25,749 bases of DNA from Dimargaris cristalligena (lineage: Eukaryota; Kickxellomycota; Dimargaritomycetes; Dimargaritales; Dimargaritaceae): contig JANBQC010000276.1 in the NCBI GenBank assembly GCA_027576995.1, positions 2,970 to 28,718 on the forward strand. The letters run 5' to 3'. This document shows, in pieces, positions 1 to 10,132 of this stretch. The position numbers were made by a program, and so were the translations under genes. Below the pieces are notes generated by a model that saw only the letters and a program-made list of their open reading frames with translations, had not been told where the DNA came from and ran no database searches. Position 1 is the first letter of the stretch. Every line of letters begins with the position of its first letter.

Positions 1-896
1 CACCGTTTCATCTGCTTGTGACCCCCCTCCCCGCCCCTTCCTGGCTCTGACTCCCAGTTTTAATTTGTGGGGGGTAGTATAATGGCTGTTTAGCAGGGGG
101 ATGTGGTAGATAGGGGAGTAGTGGGAGAAGAGAGAGGGACCTTGGCCTGTTCTTTTTAGTTCAAGTATTTGTTCTCTTATATACCCCGCTTCCCCCTTTT
201 TTTCTTGGTGACGTGTCCACTATAAGCGACATTTCCATGTGGCATGTTTTGTCCATGGTCTAATAAATCGATTTATTTTTACTCGCCCTCATTAGACAGA
301 CTCGCAGGTACTCAAATGGCCTAGTTGTATGGCATATCTGAGTTGAAATCGCCTGCTGTTCATCTGGATGATGATGAATTAGGGGGATACTCTGTATGGC
401 AGTGGTGATGGGGTTGGGTATGTGCTACTTATAGATACACCACCGCAATTACTCCTAAACCAAAGCGTGCCAACTTGCTTTCAAGTAACGTGACTTATTT
501 TGGGAGAGCTATGCAGTCCATACTCTTTGGCTTGGTCTATCTCATATTATAATCAGGGGAACTGAAATTGGTGCTTGGGGGGAATTAGTATGGTAGTCCT
601 CCTCCCCCCAATGCCACAACAGCCACCACCAGTTGCAAGGAATACTGTCTATGTTAGCGGTATTGAGGCCCCCCAAGGACTACAGGCAGGAATGAAGGGG
701 TGCCCTTGAAGATCGGATTCCGGATCAGCGCAACTTTTGGGAGTTAGAGCCGTCTTTTGTCGTTGAGAATTCACCCCTTTGCTTCTTCATCCTGGTCAGC
801 AACAGCTCCTCTTCAATTCGGTTCGTATACAACCTTCCTTTCCAATATATATATCCCTACACCTACTCACTCACTACCCCTTTTTCTCGTCCCATC
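1..896. other. Left-edge spacer and NDUFA8 5' region
   Basis: No gene could be supported here on either strand. The first bases could be the tail of an upstream gene, since one frame reads a few codons and then TGA at about 19-21, but this is too short to call. An AATAAA-type hexamer lies near 262 and would suit a 3' end of a plus-strand gene off the left edge. The last ~120 bases before 897 are pyrimidine-rich (TCC/CTC runs), as expected of a fungal promoter and 5' leader. Confidence 0.4.
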
Positions 897-1669
897 ATGA
901 GCTACCGACCGGGCTACGACCATCTCCCGCGCGACAACTGGGTGGATCCCACTCCCCCGCCCGCTCATATCCAGGATGTGCCCAATGTCGGCGCCACCTC
1001 CGCGATCCTAACTTCCGCCGCCTTTGCCCTGGGCGCCCACTGCGGCGAGTACAATGAGGATTTCATGCTCTGCAAACGGGACAGTGCCAACCCCGCCCAT
1101 TGTTTAAAGGAAGGGGCCCGGGTCACCCGCTGCTCCATTGACCTGCTCACCCAGTTGCGCGCTAACTGTCTGAAGGAGTTGAGCAGTCACTGGAATTGCC
1201 TGGAATTGAATAACCATGAATTCCAGTACTGTCGCAAGCAGGAGCGGCCCCTTAACCAATGCATTTTCAGCAAATTCGTAAGTAGAGAACTTCTATTATA
1301 GGCATGGGGGTGAAGACCCGCCAAAATTACCACCAGGACATGTGCGATTAGGGGACTGGCGCTGGGCCCTGCTTTCTTTTATAACCTTGGAATCTCTTTG
1401 CCTTCACATTCCTGCCAGAATAACTGGTATTGTTTGACCCTGTCGATATACATACACACACATATATATATATATATATATATCCGCCTCTTCTATGCCT
1501 TTGGTTTATTAATATATATATTGTATTATACTTCCTCATATAATATCCCCTTTTTAACCATCACCTTGACCAGGGCTACACCAAGACCATCCCCGGCGCG
1601 GCCAAGAACGCAACCCCCGTCCATGAACTTAAAAAGCCCTACTTCGGCAATACTCCCAACACTTTCTAA
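897..1669 (+). CDS. NDUFA8: NADH:ubiquinone oxidoreductase subunit NDUFA8 (PGIV, 19 kDa), 2 exons
   Basis: Accessory subunit of mitochondrial complex I, expected on the intermembrane-space side and imported by the Mia40 disulfide relay. Exons are 897-1277 and 1574-1669, giving 158 residues. The intron (1278-1573) starts GTAAGT and ends CAG, phase 0. Four twin CX9C pairs are exact: C49/C59, C69/C79, C91/C101 and C112/C122. This quadruple-CX9C pattern, plus the stretch GEYNEDFMLCK and the fungal-type tail GYTKTIPGAAK encoded by exon 2, identify the family. Length fits (human is ~172). The start at 897 gives the expected N-terminal extension; an overlapping frame from 779 is out of phase and has no family similarity. 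Without splicing the frame would end at 1301 with a spurious tail. Strong assignment. Confidence 0.93.
1447..1483. repeat. (CA)n/(TA)n compound microsatellite in NDUFA8 intron
   Basis: A run of CA units passes directly into an uninterrupted TA run. It lies inside the single NDUFA8 intron, so length changes would not affect the protein. Confidence 0.85.
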
Positions 1670-1923
1670 GTCCGACGGTACTCTCCGCTCCAAACGTGGT
1701 GTGAGATATTACCCCCGAGCTATCTCCCTTGCCCCTATTACCACGTTTACCTCTTTACTATATTTTACCCTGTTTATTTATCTGCTGGTTATACTATACC
1801 GCTCCCTGCGTTTTCTTCATTTTTATTTTATTTTATTTGGTCACCCTTATTAACCCACCCCGCGTGCCCTGCTGATTGATCTTATTGTACCGGACTACCG
1901 AGAATAACATCTCCGGAGTCGTC

Positions 1924-1929
1924 AATAAA
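1924..1929 (+). promoter_or_regulatory. Candidate AATAAA poly(A) signal of NDUFA8
   Basis: Exact AATAAA about 255 bases after the NDUFA8 stop codon, in AT-rich sequence. Fungal polyadenylation signals are loose, so this is only a candidate. Confidence 0.3.
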
Positions 1930-3801
1930 TAGACGAATGATTTTACCATTTTTTTACCTTGGCCCCCCCAATAAGCACAATCATGGATTCTTTTAGAACA
2001 AGAATATGCAAATCAAGAAATATAAACATTGGCCCCAACGCACCATACCCTCTATAGTATCTCTGGTGCTATTGGTGGGGTGAAACACCACCCCCTAATG
2101 GCTTATCGGGTGGGCCAGGTGTGATGTCTTGCCGCATACGACTCGCTTATAATTCAAACGGAGCAGCAGGCGAGGAGAAATGGTTTAGAGGGGGATAACC
2201 AGACAGTGAATGGGTTTAGGTTACCCGATGGAATGTTCCGAATTCGAGAAAATTGGTCCACTTTTGGTGAGATATTCGCTTGCAATGCACTGGCGTGGGA
2301 GAGGATGGGGCTATTATACCACACCCTTCTCTCTACCTCATCCTTGGCACAAGTCATTCTTAGAACTTCGTTCTGAACTACTGGCGATGATGGGCCCAGC
2401 AGGGTGTATTAGTGTGTACTAACCGTGGACATATATTACTGGGGTTGATGCGGTCGATGGTGTGGCTCTCCGTCGTTCTTCGAAAGTCTTGGCTGGTCTT
2501 GGGCATGCAGGGATACCTCCCTGAGATACCAAAAGTGACATGAAAAAAACACGGGAATAGACAGTGGCTCTCGTTCTATCCCAATGCAACAATATACGAA
2601 AACCTGCTCACTCACACTCACTTACTTACTTATCCACACACACACGTATATATCCGGCCGGGATTAACCCCGCTAATTCGGCGATTTCCGACCACTCTCC
2701 TGTGGATGATCGTCTTTGGGTCCAGCGAACCATATGATACGGTTACGCCATCAGGTGGATTGGGTGAAGTTGGTATAGAAGAAAAGGGCCTTACGCAACC
2801 CAAGGATAATTGGGATAATAATAATATTATAGGGGACCTATCATCAGTCCAGCTAACTATTCATTATTATTAAATAATCCCCTCTTTTTGCCTCAATAAA
2901 CCCAGTAAGCAGGGAGGTGGTATAGGTGGGGAGAGGAAGGGCTTGGCAAACGCCGAAGCCATACCGCCGTTTTCTTGGGTTCGACTGGCCCGTCCAAACG
3001 AAGGGGTAAGACAGAGGGAGGGATTGGTGGAGTGGGGAGTCTTGGCATCCCCCTGCTGTCACACGTATAGCCCTAGGTCAAGTGCGCCGAGATGGAAAAG
3101 CCGGTCATTTTGCATTACTACAGCAGTCATCTTTAGTATACATTTATATTTATACATGTATATCTTGGCTATTAAGACCGCGGATAAAATAGAGAGAAGG
3201 TGAGGTCTGCCGCCGTCGCGTGATATATGAGTGGTGGTGGTCTATAGAGAGAGATAGCCAAGCCAAGCCTTTCTGTAATTGAATGTGCGGTAGTCCGATG
3301 GCATAGAGAGGGGTAAACATACACAAATGGCTGGGGGGAGAGAGTGGCTGTTTAAAAGGTCTTCATGGTAGGTCCTCCTCCATATACTATCTATCTACAT
3401 ACCTATAGGCTGGAATTACGGGCTTTCTCTCTCGAGCTCTCTCACTTTCTGTCTATCTGACCAGCTCTTTATTCCTTTCTAGCTTTTAGTACAAGTCCTC
3501 GTCTACTTTTCATACCAACGGAGTTCAGTCTACATTATTTCCCATTACTAGTTTCGCCCTGCGCTGCATTTCAACGCAACCTAAACCATAAACACTCTGC
3601 GGGTAGCAGCTGTTTCCAACCTGGCGTAGTTGAAGTCCGAGAATAGTATTGTAGACTATACAGCCCACACCCGCTGATATATATATTTCGTCACCGAGTC
3701 TTAGTAGCTCCTAAGTTTTAGTTTCGCTCGTAACCCCCCTAAACCCTACTCCGCTGCCCCTTGTTGGGCTCCAACCAACACCACCACCCCCCTCCCATTT
3801 A

Positions 3802-3816
3802 ACACACACACACACA
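3802..3816. repeat. (AC)n run in CUE gene leader
   Basis: Uninterrupted AC dinucleotide run 14 bases upstream of the CUE-gene ATG at 3830, within an A/C-rich leader ending in a good initiation context (ACACC before ATG). Confidence 0.7.
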
Positions 3817-3829
3817 TCCCTCCGACACC

Positions 3830-6124
3830 ATGGCCTCACCAGTCAACCCCAACGTCTCTATCCTGAAACGTATGTTTCCTGATATCGAGCCCGACATCTG
3901 TGAAGCAGTCCTCCAAGCCAATCAGGGCAACCTCAACACCAGCATCAGTACTTTGCTCGAAATGTCCAACCCGCAATCCCCCGCCGCCAAGGCCGCACCG
4001 GGTTCCACCACCACTCCCGCCCAAGCGGACGCCGGCGAAGAAGGACCACGCACCCCCGTGGTGGACGCATTCGCCGACACACCCAGTCCCGCTCGGCAAG
4101 GCGCAGCCGCTTCGCCACCGTGGACTGCGTCGTCGACCGAACCCCGCGACCAAGTTCCGGCGGAAGAACCCGGACTGGCCAATAACCGCCAGTCGTCGCC
4201 TCCACCGCCCTCTACGACCGCCGGTTTAGCGACCCCGGAAACGGCCCTGGCTAACTCGCTCTGGGCTGTAGAAGGGTCCCCTCACCAACCAGTGGACCCC
4301 GCTGGCGTAGGGATATCATCCTCAGGCCAAATCCCCACCGAATCCCTCTTGGCCCATGCACCCGCTGTCTCAGGTGAAGGGAGAGAAGTAGCGGCAGTCA
4401 CCATGGGATCCAGCCCAGTCTCTGTCCCATCCGCTACTACTGCTACTACTACCACCACTACTGCTGCTGCTGTTGATACGGTGGCAACCGGCAGCGAAGG
4501 TAGCCACCACTCCAGGGATAATATGGAATTCAACCGGGCAGAGGCTGCACCCATGTCGGAGCAGGCTTCGTCCTCTCCTGCCGTGGATACCAGCCGGGAC
4601 GAACAAATTGCCCGGGATCTCGAACTGGCCCTTCGTTTGGAAGACGAGGAGCGCGAGGCCTTCGAACAACAGCAACAACACCAACAACGCTCGCAACGGC
4701 AATCCTACCAATTTGCCAACCAAAGTGGAGAAGGAGCCCCGCCTCCCTTGCCTTCGCGCCAATCACTGCAAAACCCCCGCCCCGTCTACAACGAACAAGG
4801 TAACTACGCCTTTTTACAGGATAACCACCAGCCCAACAACCGGCGCTACCGGTACAGCGACGAAGACGAACCCGATTTCATGAACAAAGTGAGTGCCTTT
4901 ACCGAAACCACCAAAGTCAAGCTGCAGGGATTCTTCCACCAGGTATCGCGCAAATTCAACGAAGCCGTTCATACCGAGGGCGGTGGCTCTGGGGAAAACT
5001 ATAATGAAGGTAGTAGTAGCAGCACCCCTCGACCGGCGGACTACACCGGCTATACTAACGCCAACCCCAGCACCAATGTCAATGACCCGCAACGGCGCGC
5101 TAATCAGCGTCGCTCGCGGTTTATTAATGATGATGAGGACGAAGATGATAATGATGATGACTTGTACGGGGCCCCTCCCCCACCGCTACCGCGTCGACAT
5201 ACCGAACCGCCGCAAACACCGGGCTCGGCCGATGGGTTCCGGACGGCGGAGTACCCTTTTCACGACGACTTTGATCAACGGCCACCTCCGGCACTGCCCC
5301 CACGGAGTCGGGATGAGTCGCCGCTTGTATCCGCCGCCCCCGCGCGGAGTCCGGTGATGGCGACGGTGCAACCGGGACGCATTATCACGGCCGGTATGGG
5401 CGGGAGTGGAAGTGGAAGTGGAAGTGGGCGAAGTGATGGGGGAAGAACCCCAGTGACTCCATCCCACCTTTCCTCCCCACGATCCCCTACTACTACTGCT
5501 GCTGCTGCTGCGGGGGTTGTTTCTGCATCTGACCGCCCCGCGTCGGGATTCGCGGTCATCTCCACCCCCCGTAGTGCCACCGACCTCTGGTTTGACGAGG
5601 AACAACAGGCTGCTGTCACCACCCCCTCCGCACGGCTTCTACATTCCCGGCAGCAGCAACTTCTCAACCCCCACAACACCACAGTGGGCGTAGGAGGAGT
5701 CAATGGTGCCATTGATTCGGATTTTTCGGATGTGGATATGAGTGGACATAGTCCCCAGACCACCAACTACTTCAGTCCCTCACCGACGATTTCCGAACTG
5801 CCAGCGGATAATATTAAGAATAAGACTTCTGGAGGAGGAGAGGCCGGCGAACGGGCGTCGGCGGGAACTGCTGCTCTAACCAGCGGGGAGCCGCACCGGC
5901 CCATGTCGGCCATGTCGGAACCCCGCTCTAGTGCTAAGGCCGCGGCCGGGGCGAGTTGGTCCCCCGAAGTAGGTAATAATCATACAGCTACTGGTTCCCC
6001 CTCCATTCCGGCCGTCCGGGCGGCTTCCCACCCACCGCCGCACCATGGGAATGATACGGCCGATACGGAATGGAACCTCATCGATATGGATATCCACCCC
6101 AGTTTCCAAACCAAACAACCTTAA
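3830..6124 (+). CDS. CUE-domain ubiquitin-binding protein, Cue5-like, with SH3-type proline motifs and a C-terminal Atg8-interacting-type motif
   Basis: Single exon, 764 residues. An N-terminal CUE domain spans about residues 8-46, with the ubiquitin-contacting MFP motif at 15-17 and the di-leucine at 42-43. Residues ~50-250 are Ser/Thr/Pro/Ala-rich and probably disordered. A charged helix follows at about 257-290 (DEQIARDLELALRLEDEERE) and then Gln-rich sequence, an arrangement seen in fungal Cue5-like proteins. A possible amphipathic helix covers ~350-381. Three PxxPxR class II SH3-ligand motifs occur: PPPLPSR (304-310), PPPLPRR (450-456) and PPALPPR (486-492). The C-terminus carries DTEWNLID (W748, I751), which matches the W-x-x-I/L/V Atg8-interacting motif preceded by acidic residues. 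Yeast Cue5 is a ubiquitin-Atg8 adaptor, so a role as receptor for ubiquitinated cargo is a reasonable inference. CUE identity is strong; autophagy and SH3 roles are predictions. Confidence 0.85.
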   Translation: MASPVNPNVSILKRMFPDIEPDICEAVLQANQGNLNTSISTLLEMSNPQSPAAKAAPGSTTTPAQADAGEEGPRTPVVDAFADTPSPARQGAAASPPWTASSTEPRDQVPAEEPGLANNRQSSPPPPSTTAGLATPETALANSLWAVEGSPHQPVDPAGVGISSSGQIPTESLLAHAPAVSGEGREVAAVTMGSSPVSVPSATTATTTTTTAAAVDTVATGSEGSHHSRDNMEFNRAEAAPMSEQASSSPAVDTSRDEQIARDLELALRLEDEEREAFEQQQQHQQRSQRQSYQFANQSGEGAPPPLPSRQSLQNPRPVYNEQGNYAFLQDNHQPNNRRYRYSDEDEPDFMNKVSAFTETTKVKLQGFFHQVSRKFNEAVHTEGGGSGENYNEGSSSSTPRPADYTGYTNANPSTNVNDPQRRANQRRSRFINDDEDEDDNDDDLYGAPPPPLPRRHTEPPQTPGSADGFRTAEYPFHDDFDQRPPPALPPRSRDESPLVSAAPARSPVMATVQPGRIITAGMGGSGSGSGSGRSDGGRTPVTPSHLSSPRSPTTTAAAAAGVVSASDRPASGFAVISTPRSATDLWFDEEQQAAVTTPSARLLHSRQQQLLNPHNTTVGVGGVNGAIDSDFSDVDMSGHSPQTTNYFSPSPTISELPADNIKNKTSGGGEAGERASAGTAALTSGEPHRPMSAMSEPRSSAKAAAGASWSPEVGNNHTATGSPSIPAVRAASHPPPHHGNDTADTEWNLIDMDIHPSFQTKQP

Positions 6125-7899
6125 GGGGAGTGTTGATTACCCGTTACTTTTTTCGTTTTCTTGAAGACCATTTTGCCACCCTAGCATCCCCACCCTACTT
6201 CTCACATAAATAGCCTTTATCGCAAACATTATTGGTCTATATTTTTTCATTCTTTCCAATCGTTAACTGGGTTAGCTCTATATATTTACCTCAGCCAAAC
6301 GCAAAACCCCCTCCATTTATATAAAATGATTTTGAATGAGGTGGCTTCTATATGGCAGTGTATTGTCGAGTATGGTCGCGTAGAGTTACTTACCCACTGT
6401 GTCTCGTGGTATCCCCGACTGTCTTAACCCCGAAGGTTGTGAGTTAGAGCCAGGAGCATCTTTAGTTTCTCATAATATACCCACTTATCTCGATTTATTT
6501 GGGCCCAAAGAGTGGGAATCTTCACCCCGCCATACATCCCTCTCCTTAAGCCCCTGGGACCCCCCCCCCCGCATGTCGTTTCAACCAAGCCAGGAATTCG
6601 ATGCCAAAGATCATCAGGATACCTGGCTGCTTTGGAATGGGCACGCAACTGCCGAAGTGCCGGATAAAACGGGCTCTAAAGTAGTCTAAATATATGTAAG
6701 TGCAGGATGGAATACCCATGGTGCCCCCTCCCTTTCTGTTCCTAGACGTGCATCAGCAACACGGGGGTGAAGCAGGATACCCAAGTCGGCTTAATTACTG
6801 CATTTTATTTACCTGTAGGTTCCCCCCTTTCCAGACATTTGATGGCCAGGTCAAAAGGGTCTGGGACTTCCACGGGGTTATGTGTCGGGCAATACTCCCA
6901 AGGCGGGAGGGGTGGCTGAGAAAGGGATGCTACTTTTTCCATTTCATCTGCTCATATCCGGTAAAATATACCAACCAGGACTGGGAAATAGGGGACAATG
7001 TGATCAGATAGGCCCGGGGAGATTTCGCCGGATTTCACACCAGTCCCCTTGAGTTCCCATTAGGGAGTTTGGGCCACTATATTTTTACAGAGGTGGCTGG
7101 CTTGGGCCGTATACTTTCATGGAGTGGGTCGTGTGTAGAGTCGCGTTTGTTAGATTTCCGTTTCATCGATTAATTTAACTGCTATTAACCGAAATAACTG
7201 TGTAGAACTGCTTTATACATGGCTTGGTTTATCTGAATTCCAGCCAAATAGTGAAGTATGTGTTTGGTATCGAATTCCTATAATTGCATCCCTTTTCTGC
7301 CCTATTCCCTCAACCCCGAGCAGTGAGGGGTGCCGAAACAAGGACTCTGCGTGGAAGTGTAGTGTTTACCTGCTGATTGGAATTGGCCACCGTTCGTAGC
7401 GCGTGCATCTGGGGGTACTTGTCTAATGCTTCCAGGCACACTGTACATATCGACGGTCGTTCCCCGTGTCAATCAATTCGAGCCCTGTCGATCCGTCCTC
7501 TAACAAAGTCATTTGATGACACATCCCTATCATCAGCCTTAGATATCAACTAGGCTATATAACTCTCTCTCTCTCTCGCGCCCTCCCGCACTTCCTCCTC
7601 CAATCCTTCACTGTAATTTGCTTTGTAGTATATACTCTGGCCACTCTATCATACTCATACTGTGGTTGCCTGACTTACTTGCTATTCGGTATCCGTCCAC
7701 TTGTACTCTCTCTGTGTTGCTTTCCCTTTTAGTACTCAGTATCTATCTCTCTTTTTTTCCTAAGCTGACTTGTCCCTAATATAACTTATTGCCTATACCC
7801 CTCCCCTTGCATTCCATAACCCGCTAAGTCTACAATTTTCGCTACATTCCCTCCGCGCATTCACCCACCCGTCAACTCAAGTGACATTACTTCGCCACC
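6125..7899. other. 1.8-kb intergenic spacer, CUE gene to DCD1
   Basis: No gene supported. Two frames of about 100 codons (6399-6689 and 6700-7011) show no domain and no codon bias like the neighbouring exons. From about 7540 on the sequence becomes CT-rich, with a (CT)n run at 7563-7577, and ends with CGCCACC before the DCD1 start. That part is probably the DCD1 promoter and leader. Confidence 0.5.
7563..7577. repeat. (CT)n run in DCD1 promoter region
   Basis: Uninterrupted CT dinucleotides in a pyrimidine-rich tract about 325 bases upstream of the DCD1 start codon, typical of fungal promoter pyrimidine tracts. Confidence 0.6.
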
Positions 7900-10132
7900 A
7901 TGTTTATTTCCATCATCGGTAAGACCACGTCTCTCTGACTTTGAAATTCAAACAGCCAGGGAGGTAATTGGGCAAGGCGCGGGCTCTTCTCCCACTAATT
8001 CCGCCTACTTTACATTACCCTAGTGCCACAGGCCACCAATGTTCGCCCGAGCCAAGTCGGGCAGCCCACCAGAGGGGCATATTGGCATGTCTAGGGTGTC
8101 TATACCACACGCAACCTGTTTATTTTGTCCTAGACAAGGCAGCGCGTACCAACCCCTGTCTCCCGAACGGCCGTGGGGGTATTTTAGCCGGAAACCCCCT
8201 AATTTTCCGGACCATGGATCATTTACCCAGCATGCCATTAAAACAGGAAATCTCATAGCAAACGGTATGATTTATAATTCCTTTCACGAATCCCCCTATC
8301 ACTACTACTCTAGGCCCCGACTGCAGTGGCAAGAAAACCACCATGCAGTACCTCATCCAGAAGCTGTCTTTCCAGGCCCTCGCCCTTGGGCATAGACAGT
8401 CCTTTATGCCCGAGGATACCATGGTGTTTAGCCACGTTACGGAGATGCTCCGCTATGTAACCCAGAATTGGCGGTCCCACTTCGTGGCGTGTGACATTGA
8501 TCGCCTCCAGGATTTAACCGTGCTAAGGTAATTGTAAATGATAGGAAATGGCTAGTCACTTCATATCCCCTGTCTGCAAAAAAATAGATAGCTGGCTATG
8601 CTGGAGCTGTCGAAATAGATGCAGTATACCGTATGTCGGGGCGGTTATAATCGTATGCAATGCCTTTCCTTCCCGACTATGACTAATCGAAACATTTAAT
8701 GCACTACTTTTTTATATACCATATACCCATTTCCGGATGTAACTATGGAACGCGATTATCCAGGAAACGCCCCTTTTTCCTCTTAGTGGCAATTGATGCA
8801 CCCGTTAGTCTGCGCTACCAGCGCCTTAAGATTCGGTAAGATCTGTTACTACACGGACAACATTGGCATGGTTATATTAATATATATATGTCTTATAGCT
8901 GGCCCTTGGCTTCTCTAGTCCCCTTTACAACTCCGATTTAATGGCCCCGTGTAACTAATCCCATCTGTTCACTACGTTACATTCAACTTTATTTAGGCAT
9001 ACTGGTGAGGCGGATACCCTGCCGACCCTAGAGGATTTTGTAGCCCACCACGACCAGGAACGGTTCCACTCATGGACCCCCGCTATTAAGCCCCAAGCCG
9101 TGGCGAAGGCCCTAGCCACGACTACAGTCACAACCATGCCTGACAAAACCACCCCGCCCCCACCCCAGCCCCTCCTGACCCCCGTCACCACGCCCCAACC
9201 CACGCCCTTTTACAAAGTCCTGTCTACCGCGGACCTATACATCGTCAATTCCTATTCCACCCCGGCCGCCTATTTCCAGTACCTCGACGATCTGAACCTC
9301 CTCAACCCCGAGCGCCTGCGACCCTCCTGGGACACCTATTTCATGATGCTTTCCGAACTGGCTTCCCGCCGGTCCAACTGTATGAAACGCCGGGTGGGGT
9401 GTATCCTGGTAAAAGACAACCGCGTCATTGCCACGGGATATAACGGGAGTCCGCGCGGGATACGGAATTGCGCCGACGGGGGCTGTCCGCGCTGTAATGC
9501 GGCGACCCCGTGTGGAGAATCCTTGCACCATTGCTTGTGTTTGCATGCCGAGGAAAATGCGCTGTTGGAGGCGGGGCGGGTGCGCGTGGAGGGATACGGC
9601 CGGTGTATCCTGTACTGTAACACATGTCCCTGTTTAGGTAAGTTGGCCAAAATGTATTATGGACTATATTTGAGATGTAAAGGGACAAGTGTCCTAATAC
9701 AGGGAATGCGCCGGCTAGCTGCTATTCATATGCGAATAAAAAAAAAGGGAATAGCGCCACGGTATTCTCCAGTGGTAGGATTTGTAGTACTTTAGGGCTG
9801 GTAATAATCGTAAAATATATATATTACATTGCTATGGTATCTACTCGGCTCGACTACCCATGGCTATAATTTGATGGGTAACACTTGCTCCGTGGTGCCT
9901 TCTTGTCACATTGTGTAATACACGGGAAATTCCTTCTTAATAATCCAAACTGGTGAATGTAGGTTGCGCCAAGAAAATCGTCCAGGTAGGCGTTCAGGAG
10001 GTAGTCTACTCGCAGGCCTACGGGATGGATAAACTGTCGGCCCAGGTCTTTGCCGAGGCTGGCGTGGTTCTGCGTCAACATTTCCCACCGCTGCTTAAGA
10101 TGGATATTGAGGGCGACTTTTACGTTTTCTAG
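7900..10132 (+). CDS. DCD1: dCMP deaminase with N-terminal P-loop-like domain, 5 exons
   Basis: Converts dCMP to dUMP, the precursor for dTMP synthesis. My exon model is 7900-7918, 8314-8527, 8764-8835, 8997-9637 and 9963-10132 (1116 nt, 371 residues). All four introns are GTAA...AG (395, 236, 161 and 325 nt) and the frame is kept throughout. Residues 1-102 form a nucleotide-kinase-like P-loop region (GPDCSGKKT at 7-15; KRPFFLLVAIDAP follows), corresponding to the N-terminal part of yeast Dcd1. A Thr/Pro-rich linker lies at ~140-175. The deaminase domain covers ~207-360: RPSWDTYFM, SNCMKRRVGC, TGYNGSPRG, zinc ligand and catalytic HAE at 285-287, and PCxxC as P313-C314-L-G-C317. The Gly316 codon is split by intron 4, so the PCxxC motif exists only after splicing. 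The initiator has a CGCCACC context. Exon 1 encodes only 6 full codons; its in-phase join to the P-loop supports it. Confidence 0.93.

Larger units (their letters stand above)
1670..3829. other. 2.2-kb intergenic spacer, NDUFA8 to CUE gene
   Basis: I see no convincing gene on either strand. Open frames here are under ~90 codons (the longest, 2943-3203, starts at a non-ATG codon) and have no recognisable family features. An AATAAA hexamer at 1924-1929 is a candidate polyadenylation signal for NDUFA8. A GGGGTG/CACC-ACCCC hairpin sits near 2075-2098. The right end (about 3660-3829) turns pyrimidine- and CA-rich, with a CA run at 3802-3816 just before the next start codon, and is probably the promoter and leader of the CUE gene. 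Confidence 0.5.

Noticed and set aside
779..1057. 92-codon frame overlapping the NDUFA8 start
   Set aside because: Out of phase with the four CX9C pairs and begins at a non-ATG codon; the NDUFA8 frame from 897 explains the region.
4806..4830. GTAACT...TTTTTACAG inside the CUE gene, which looks like an intron
   Set aside because: Only about 24-25 bases long, below any plausible spliceosomal intron size, and the region reads through in frame.
3836..6118. Overlapping frames on both strands inside the CUE gene
   Set aside because: Shadows of the 764-residue frame, with Arg/Pro/Gly-rich low-complexity products.
6430..6470. GGTTGTGAGTTAGAGCC, resembling a tRNA T-arm
   Set aside because: Lacks the TTCRA loop and no acceptor, D-arm or anticodon arm can be paired around it.
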